Of a stretch of 64,000 bases of DNA, positions 58,677 through 64,000 are shown in pieces. Position numbers and translations under genes: made by a program. Source of the DNA: Frankia sp. RB7 (GTDB lineage: Bacteria > Pseudomonadota > Alphaproteobacteria > Rhizobiales > Xanthobacteraceae). Under the pieces are notes generated by a model. The model saw nothing but the letters and a program-made list of their open reading frames with translations, ran no database searches and was not told where the DNA came from. Every line of letters begins with the position of its first letter. The first letter of the stretch is position 1. The stretch lies in contig JAUEPE010000022.1 of the NCBI GenBank assembly GCA_030403585.1, positions 37,833-101,832 of the forward strand, read 5' to 3'.

Positions 58677-60278
58677 ATGACCGCGCTCTGGTGGCAGACA
58701 TGCGTGATCTATCAGATCTACCCGCGCTCCTTTCAGGACAGCAACGGCGACGGGATCGGCGACCTCAAAGGGATCGCGCAGCGGCTCGACTATCTCGTCG
58801 GCCTTGGGGTCGACGCGATCTGGATCTCGCCGGTTTACCCGTCGCCGATGGTCGATTTCGGCTATGACGTTGCCGATTATTGCGACATCGATCCATGCTT
58901 CGGCAGTCTGGCGGATTTTGACGAGCTGCTGATGCAGGCGCATCGGCGGGGGCTGAAGGTTCTGCTCGACTTCGTGCCCAACCACACGTCCGACCAACAT
59001 CCCTGGTTCGTCGAGAGCCGCGCTGCGAAGGACAATCAGAAAAGAGACTGGTACATCTGGCGCGATGCCGCAGCAGGCGGCGGACCGCCCAACAACTGGA
59101 TCAGCGATTTCGGCGGCTCCGCCTGGCAATGGGACGAGATCACCGGGCAATATTACTACCACGCCTTTCTGAAGGAGCAGCCGGACCTCAACTGGCGCCA
59201 TCCGGATGTGCAGGCGGCGATGTTCGATGTGATGCGGTTCTGGTTCGACCGCGGCGTCGATGGCTTCCGTATCGATGTGCTGTGGCACATGCTGAAGGCG
59301 GCGGACTTCCCGGACAATCCGCCCAACCCGGACTATCGGCCCGGAATGGGCGAGATGCACCGCTTGCTGCAACGTCACTCGACGGACCAGCCCGAGGTGC
59401 ACAACGTCGCCGCCGCGATGCGCGAGATCGCCGACAGCTACGGCGCAAGAGGACTGGGCGAGCGGGTTCTGATCGGCGAGATCTATCTGCCAGTCGACCG
59501 TCTCATGCACTATTACGGAAGGAAACGCCCAGGCGTGCATCTGCCCTTCAATTTCCAGCTCATCGACATGCCGTGGGACGCGCGCACCCTGGCTGCGGCA
59601 ATCACCTTCTATGAGGCCGCGCTTCCGTCCGCCGGCTGGCCAAACTGGGTGCTCGGCAACCACGATCGGCCGCGCGTCGCCACCAGGCTGGGTCAGGCTC
59701 AGGCTCGCGTCGCTTCCGTCCTGCTGCTGACGCTGCGCGGCACGCCCACGCTCTATTATGGCGACGAGCTGGGTTTGAGCGATGTCATGATCGAACCCTC
59801 GCAAGTGAGGGATCCGCGCGAGCTGCGCGAGCCCGGCCTGGCGTTGGGCCGGGATCCCGTGCGCACGCCGATGCCGTGGGATGGCAGCGAACATGCGGGT
59901 TTCAGCACGGCAAAACCGTGGTTGCCGCTCCATGCCGACTGGCGGACGCGCAACGTGGCGCGGATGACGGAAGATCCTCGATCCATCCTGACGCTTTATC
60001 GCCGCCTGCTTGCGCTCAGACGCGATTGTCCGGCTTTGTCGATCGGCGACTTCGCTGTGGTGAATGTCGAGGACGAGATCCTGGTCTACCAGCGCCGGCA
60101 CGAGTCGGAGCGGCTGATGGTGGCGCTCAATTTCGGGGGACGGCCGCATCGTCTGCAATTGCCGGATTGGGCGCGCGGGAGCCGGCTGCTGCTGTCGACG
60201 CACGAGGATGCGGCGCTGGCCGAAGGCGGCGCTCTCCTGCTACGGTCGAATGAAGCCGTCGTGCTCGCGGCTGGATAG
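58677..60278 (+). CDS. GH13 alpha-glucosidase / oligo-1,6-glucosidase
   Basis: A 533-residue member of GH13 (oligo-1,6-glucosidase/alpha-glucosidase type). The four conserved regions are seen: DFVPNHTS, GFRIDVLWH (nucleophile Asp), VLIGEIYLP (acid Glu) and VLGNHDRPR. No signal peptide is visible, so it is cytoplasmic. It hydrolyses alpha-1,4 or alpha-1,6-glucosides such as maltose, isomaltose, sucrose or trehalose derivatives. A GT4 glycosyltransferase gene follows at 25 bp, in a probable operon. Confidence 0.92.
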   Translation: MTALWWQTCVIYQIYPRSFQDSNGDGIGDLKGIAQRLDYLVGLGVDAIWISPVYPSPMVDFGYDVADYCDIDPCFGSLADFDELLMQAHRRGLKVLLDFVPNHTSDQHPWFVESRAAKDNQKRDWYIWRDAAAGGGPPNNWISDFGGSAWQWDEITGQYYYHAFLKEQPDLNWRHPDVQAAMFDVMRFWFDRGVDGFRIDVLWHMLKAADFPDNPPNPDYRPGMGEMHRLLQRHSTDQPEVHNVAAAMREIADSYGARGLGERVLIGEIYLPVDRLMHYYGRKRPGVHLPFNFQLIDMPWDARTLAAAITFYEAALPSAGWPNWVLGNHDRPRVATRLGQAQARVASVLLLTLRGTPTLYYGDELGLSDVMIEPSQVRDPRELREPGLALGRDPVRTPMPWDGSEHAGFSTAKPWLPLHADWRTRNVARMTEDPRSILTLYRRLLALRRDCPALSIGDFAVVNVEDEILVYQRRHESERLMVALNFGGRPHRLQLPDWARGSRLLLSTHEDAALAEGGALLLRSNEAVVLAAG

Positions 60279-60302
60279 TACAGAGAAGAGAAGGATGGTC
60301 GT

Positions 60303-61310
60303 TTGCGCATTGCCATGCTGGCGCCGATCTCCTGGCGGACACCGCCGCGCCATTACGGACCCTGGGAGCAGGTCACGAGTCTCCTGACGGAGGCGCTGGT
60401 GGCGCGTGGCATCGACGTCACCCTGTTCGCCACGCTGGACAGCCAGACGTCAGCCCGTCTGGACGGGGTCTGCCCGGCGCCCTATTCCGAAGATCCCGCG
60501 ATCGACGCCAAAGTGTGGGAGATGCTCCACGTCGCCCATGTCTTCGAGCAGGCCGCAGCGTTCGACCTGATTCACAACCAGGCCGATTTCGTCCCGCTCG
60601 CTTTCTCGCGGCTGGTCGTGACCCCGATGGTGACGACGATCCATGGCTTCTCGTCGGAACGCATTCTGCCTGCCTACAAGCGATACGAAAATCGCGTCCA
60701 CTATGTCGCCATCAGCGAGGCCAATCGTCATCCGGACCTGCGCTATGCCGCAACGATTCACCACGGTATCCCGCTGGCAGACTTTCCATTCGATCCGCAT
60801 GGCGGCGAAGACCTGCTTTTCTTCGGCCGCATCCATCCGGACAAGGGGGCTGCCGAGGCGATCATGGCGGCACGTCGTTCGGGACGGAGATTGATCATGG
60901 CCGGCATCGTCCAGGACCGGACTTACCACGATGAGCAGGTCGCCCCCGCGCTCGACGACCGGTCCGTGGTCTATCTTGGCCCGGTCGGTGGCGTCGCGCG
61001 CGCGAAAACGCTCGGGTCCGCGCGCGCGCTGCTCCACCTCATCAATTTCGATGAGCCGTTCGGCCTGTCGGTGGTGGAAGCGCTGGCGTGCGGAACGCCG
61101 GTCATTGCCTGTAACCGGGGATCGATGCGTGAGCTGATCGACGATGGCGTGACCGGGTTTCTGGTCGACAGTCTCGACGCGGCGGTTGATGCGATCGCGC
61201 GCATCGACCAGATCGATCGCTCAGCTTGCCGTGCCGCGGTAGCTGCGCGCTTCACGGTGGACCGTATGGCGGATCGATATCTGGGCTTGTACCGATCGAT
61301 CCTGGGGTGA
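60303..61310 (+). CDS. Glycosyltransferase family 4 protein
   Basis: A 335-residue GT-B enzyme with the N-terminal RIAMLAPISWRTPPRHYGPWEQV, an acceptor-side segment VVTPMVTTIHGFSSERI, and the C-terminal GT4 motif NFDEPFGLSVVEALACGTPVIA with its two Glu. TTG 60303 is used as the start, with an AGAAGGA element upstream. Linked to the GH13 gene, it probably acts on alpha-glucans or a glycoconjugate. Confidence 0.87.
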   Translation: MRIAMLAPISWRTPPRHYGPWEQVTSLLTEALVARGIDVTLFATLDSQTSARLDGVCPAPYSEDPAIDAKVWEMLHVAHVFEQAAAFDLIHNQADFVPLAFSRLVVTPMVTTIHGFSSERILPAYKRYENRVHYVAISEANRHPDLRYAATIHHGIPLADFPFDPHGGEDLLFFGRIHPDKGAAEAIMAARRSGRRLIMAGIVQDRTYHDEQVAPALDDRSVVYLGPVGGVARAKTLGSARALLHLINFDEPFGLSVVEALACGTPVIACNRGSMRELIDDGVTGFLVDSLDAAVDAIARIDQIDRSACRAAVAARFTVDRMADRYLGLYRSILG

Positions 61311-61318
61311 AAGTTAGA

Positions 61319-61338
61319 GGCCGCCTCCTGCGGCGGCC
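61319..61338. terminator. GC-rich hairpin between convergent genes
   Basis: GGCCGCC-TCCTGC-GGCGGCC is a 7-bp perfect stem just after the GT4 stop and 8 bp before the stop of the cNMP-binding gene on the other strand. It could end transcription from both sides; there is no U-tract. Confidence 0.45.
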
Positions 61339-61346
61339 CTCACGCT

Positions 61347-61784
61347 TCAGGCGACTTCTGCCGGTTCCAAGAGATGCTCGAGCAAGTGCTTCTGGGTCCA
61401 ACTGTTTTGATCCGATAAATAATCAATGAACATTCTTGCAAATCGAGGCTGGCTACGAATCGTGCAAAGCATGGCCTCTTTCGTCACTGAAGTAATTCGG
61501 CAGTCACCTATTGCTGTGGCTGTAGCCAGCCGTATTGGCACGTCATGAAGGCATGCTTCTCCGAAGAATTGCCCTTGCTGCGCTGTCGCGAGCAGATTTT
61601 CCACGCCATGCTCGAGCGTGCTTAGCTTTACGCAACCGTCCTGAACAAAAAACACGAAGGCAGCATCTTCGCCTTGGCTGAAGATTTTTTGACCGTTCTT
61701 ATAGCTTTCGGTGGATCGGCCGGTGGCGACCTTTACCAGAAGGCGATGAGCGTCAATCCGATCAGGCAAAAATGCTGGTTGCAT
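61347..61784 (-). CDS. Cyclic nucleotide-binding-domain protein lacking a DNA-binding domain
   Basis: A 145-residue protein with only the Crp-like barrel: KIFSQGEDAAFVFFVQDGCVKLSTLE and the phosphate-binding cassette GQFFGEACLHDVPIRLATATA. It ends soon after the dimerisation helix (DYLSDQNSWTQKHLLEHLLEPAEVA). It is clearly related to the N-terminal domain of the Crp/Fnr protein at 28762-29442 (FGE[GA]CL), but the winged HTH is missing. It may be a truncated regulator or a stand-alone cNMP-binding or anti-regulator protein. Confidence 0.8.
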   Translation of the reverse strand: MQPAFLPDRIDAHRLLVKVATGRSTESYKNGQKIFSQGEDAAFVFFVQDGCVKLSTLEHGVENLLATAQQGQFFGEACLHDVPIRLATATAIGDCRITSVTKEAMLCTIRSQPRFARMFIDYLSDQNSWTQKHLLEHLLEPAEVA

Positions 61785-62019
61785 GTTGTTGCTCGCTCTC
61801 TGTCACCCGTGGATAGCCGAAAATTGTGGTGACAAAGAACCAACACTTTTGGTTGTGCTATGTTCCCGCCGCAGTAGTAGTACGGGCCAATTCAGGACCT
61901 GGTCCGGGCTTTCTCCGGAGTCATGGCTGCTTTGGCCGCTTCCGGTTCCAATGCACGGTTCATGGCGTTGGTTGAAATTGACCAGCATTGCAATCTATTT
62001 GCGAATACACTTTGCAGTC

Positions 62020-62199
62020 ATGCTCGCAAGGTTTCACCTATTCCGTTCCTATGCCCGCCTGTGTGAGGAAAGATCGCAGGCGGCTTCTGACGTACGCTCG
62101 ATGGTCGAGTGGAGCGAAGCGGCAGTGCAGTGGCAGAGGCTGGCGAACGCTGCCGCTGTGGAGGATCGGGACGAGCCTAGTCCAGCACTTTCACCGTAA
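62020..62199 (+). CDS. Possible small protein, 59 aa
   Basis: In-frame ATG 62020 opens a 59-residue product, MLARFHLFRSYARLCEERSQ...VEWSEAAVQWQRLANAAA, resembling short helical proteins of rhizobia with a W..LA motif. No ribosome-binding site is clear, and the longer reading from 61783 has atypical composition. Presented with low confidence. Confidence 0.35.
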   Translation: MLARFHLFRSYARLCEERSQAASDVRSMVEWSEAAVQWQRLANAAAVEDRDEPSPALSP

Positions 62200-62225
62200 T
62201 CTCGCATCGCATCTTCGCAAAGACC

Positions 62226-62972
62226 CTACAGGTCGACCAGGCCGCCATCGACGAACAATTCGGCGCCGGTGGTGTAGGTCGCGTCGGCCGCAAGGTAGAG
62301 GGCCGCCGCGGCCACTTCCGCGACCGTGCCGGTGCGTCCAAGCGGGATGCGCGTCTTGGCACCCTCGATGAAGTTGTCTTTCTGGGCGGGGGTGAGGCCA
62401 CCCTTGTCGAGGATCGGCGTAACGATCGGGCCCGGGCTGATGGTGTTGACCCGAATGCCGCGCGGCGTCAGCTCCTTGGCGATGGTGCGACCGAACGAAC
62501 GCAGCGCCGCCTTGGTCGAGCCGTAGATGGTGGCGCCTCCCAGGCCGCCGTTCGCGCCCGCCACCGAAGCGGTCAGAATGATCGCGCCGCCGTCCGGAAT
62601 GATCGGAATGGCATGCTTGATCAGGAAGAACGCGCCCTTCACGTTGATGTTGAACTGGCTGTCGTAAAAAGCCTCATCGACTTGCGCGATCGGCGCGAGC
62701 TTGGCGATGCCGGCGTTGACGAACAGCACGTCGATGCGGCCGTGCCTGGCCTTGACCTGGTCGACCAGCGCCTTCGTGGCTGCCACGTTGCCGGCGTCCG
62801 AGAGCAACACCTCGATCCCGGGCAGCACCGCCTTGGCGGCTTCCACCGAGCGCTCGCTGGAGCCGGTGACGACGACCGTCGCGCCCTCGGATTGAAACAG
62901 CTTGGCGGTCTCGGCGCCGATGCCGGTGGTGCCTCCGCTGATGAGAGCGATCTTGCCGTCGAGCTTGGCCAT
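62226..62972 (-). CDS. Short-chain dehydrogenase/reductase (SDR)
   Basis: A 248-residue classical SDR with the cofactor motif ALISGGTTGIGAET, the NAG motif VNAGIAKLAPI, the catalytic Ser in TASVAG and YxxxK in IYGSTKAAL, and the RVNTISPGPI tail. It reduces or oxidises a small alcohol or ketone with NAD(P)H. It is divergent from the cytochrome gene. Substrate unknown. Confidence 0.94.
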   Translation of the reverse strand: MAKLDGKIALISGGTTGIGAETAKLFQSEGATVVVTGSSERSVEAAKAVLPGIEVLLSDAGNVAATKALVDQVKARHGRIDVLFVNAGIAKLAPIAQVDEAFYDSQFNINVKGAFFLIKHAIPIIPDGGAIILTASVAGANGGLGGATIYGSTKAALRSFGRTIAKELTPRGIRVNTISPGPIVTPILDKGGLTPAQKDNFIEGAKTRIPLGRTGTVAEVAAAALYLAADATYTTGAELFVDGGLVDL

Positions 62973-63235
62973 GACAGGTGTCCTGAGTTGGGTGGTTGGT
63001 CTGGCCAGAGAGATGGGGGCTGCCGGGGTACGCGCAATGGTGCCGGTGAAGAGAACGCCGTCGCCTCACTCAACCCGCTTGATTGCCTTCATGTCCACCG
63101 AAGTGCACCCGCCGGAGATCGTCGAGATCTGCGCAAACTGTTCCGCACGAAAAATCTGATTTCCTGCCACCATGTTCACGAGGCTCGCCGGATTTCGCGC
63201 GCGCGTGCACAGATCGATGACGGCTGGAGAATGAC

Positions 63236-64000
63236 ATGCGTGCGGTGCTTGCTGCAGTCTTGGTCGTGCTGGCGATGATCGCGCCGGCGCGCGCCGGCGA
63301 TGATCCGCCGGCATGGGCCTATCCGGCCAATCCCGACTTCAAGCCGTCGGCCGACGACGGCCAGCCGCGGCACGTGCCCGGCAGCGAGGCCACCTATACC
63401 GTTCCGCAGACGCGCGACCGGTTTTTTGCCCCGGACTGGCATCCCGCGGATCATCCGCCGATGCCGGAGGTCGTGTCGCAGGGACGCAAGCCCGGAGTCT
63501 ACGCCTGCGGCTTCTGCCACCGCGCCGACGGACCGGGAGGACCCGAGAACGCCGACCTCGCCGGGCTTCCCGAGGCTTACATCCTGGCGCAGATGGAGGA
63601 TTTCAAATCCGGCCGGCGCGGCAGCTCGGTCGCGAAGCGGCCGCCCGACCTGATGATCGCGCTCGCCAGCGCCGCCTCGGATGAGGAGGTCAAGGCCGCT
63701 TCAGCCTATTTTGCGTCGTTGCGACCGCGCGCGACGATCCGCGTCGTCGCCTCCGAAACGGCTCCCAGGACCACCGTGGCCGGACCTTTCCTGGCCGACG
63801 CCGGGCGCGGCGAGCGCGAGCCGCTCGCCGGCCGCATCATCGAGGTGCCGGAAGATACCGCGCGGTTCGAGAACCGCGATGCGCATGTGGGCTTCGTCGC
63901 CTATGTGCCCGTCGGCAGCGTGGCGCGCGGCGAGCAGCTCGCCTCCGGCGCGGGCGGCGCTGACTGCGCGTCGTGCCACGGCGCGGGTCTCAAGGGGAGC
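63236..64000 (+). CDS. Di-haem cytochrome c family protein (3' truncated by window edge)
   Basis: Starts at ATG 63236 with GGAGA upstream and runs open to the end (255 codons). The signal peptide is MRAVLAAVLVVLAMIAPARA. Haem motifs are CGFCH near residue 92 and CASCH near residue 246, so it is at least a di-haem protein of the periplasmic c-type kind (c4-like or a dehydrogenase subunit). The segment PGGPENADLAGLPEAYILAQMEDFKSGRR is typical of cytochrome c553/c4-like domains. The C-terminus lies outside the window. Confidence 0.9.
   Translation, partial: MRAVLAAVLVVLAMIAPARAGDDPPAWAYPANPDFKPSADDGQPRHVPGSEATYTVPQTRDRFFAPDWHPADHPPMPEVVSQGRKPGVYACGFCHRADGPGGPENADLAGLPEAYILAQMEDFKSGRRGSSVAKRPPDLMIALASAASDEEVKAASAYFASLRPRATIRVVASETAPRTTVAGPFLADAGRGEREPLAGRIIEVPEDTARFENRDAHVGFVAYVPVGSVARGEQLASGAGGADCASCHGAGLKGS

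Noticed and set aside
63066..63173. Possible 35-residue protein on the minus strand upstream of the cytochrome gene
   Set aside because: The sequence looks protein-like (ends CTSVDMKAIKRVE), but there is no clear ribosome-binding site and no family; a plus-strand alternative (63091-63159) is equally weak.
1..64000. CRISPR arrays, tRNA or rRNA genes, insertion sequences
   Set aside because: No regularly spaced repeats, cloverleaf-type tRNA sequence, rRNA segments or transposase genes were recognised on either strand.

Overview
The window is a GC-rich, gene-dense chromosomal segment from an alphaproteobacterium, most likely Bradyrhizobium or a close relative in the Nitrobacteraceae. This is inferred from the gene families (DUF2336, DUF6894, DUF6492, HutD, several class III adenylate cyclases, Liv-type ABC transporters, Lys/Ala-rich basic proteins), the codon use, and an intergenic inverted repeat of a kind I associate with Bradyrhizobium. 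I saw no tRNA, rRNA, CRISPR array, prophage or insertion sequence. The first and last genes are cut by the window edges.

Layout. 1-9.3 kb is catabolic: an amino-acid ABC ATPase, a DAO-family oxidoreductase, a gamma-glutamyltransferase-like protein, an enoyl-CoA hydratase, two small conserved proteins, a sugar dehydrogenase fused to a cytochrome c domain followed by an SMP-30 lactonase, and a histone-deacetylase-like amidohydrolase. 9.3-18 kb is a compact nonribosomal peptide locus on the minus strand: a six-domain NRPS (ligase-PCP-C-A-PCP-C, no thioesterase), a 54-residue Lys-rich protein, an Sfp-type phosphopantetheinyl transferase and a luciferase-like monooxygenase, the last two overlapping by ATGA. 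A SAM-cyclase-ATPase-repeat signalling protein diverges from it, followed by a methyltransferase and a toxin-antitoxin pair.

23.4-28.3 kb is a surface-polysaccharide patch (DUF6492 protein, Tat-exported GH10 glycosidase, glycosyltransferase, flippase). 28.4-31.5 kb has a Crp/Fnr regulator, a zinc-ribbon protein and a fatty-acid desaturase, with two near-palindromic 16-mers exactly 130 bp apart in the divergent promoter region. 31.7-39.4 kb is a complete branched-chain-type ABC importer with two binding proteins and a CaiB/BaiF CoA-transferase. PstS, a small membrane protein and an unusual L,D-transpeptidase follow.

42.7-48.5 kb holds a methyltransferase, a glyoxalase-like protein, HutD and two more class III cyclases flanking a DUF2336 protein. 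48.5-53.3 kb carries a LysR regulator divergent from a two-gene malonate module (MdcA-type CoA-transferase and malonyl-CoA decarboxylase) plus an exported alpha/beta hydrolase. The last 10 kb holds a TPR-glycosyltransferase, a lipoprotein, a histone-H1-like basic protein, small zinc proteins, a universal stress protein, a GH13 glucosidase with a GT4 glycosyltransferase, a regulator-like cyclic-nucleotide-binding protein without a DNA-binding domain, an SDR dehydrogenase and a truncated di-haem cytochrome c. Recurrent themes are cyclic-nucleotide signalling (three cyclases, two cNMP-binding proteins), CoA-linked acid catabolism and extracellular carbohydrate chemistry.
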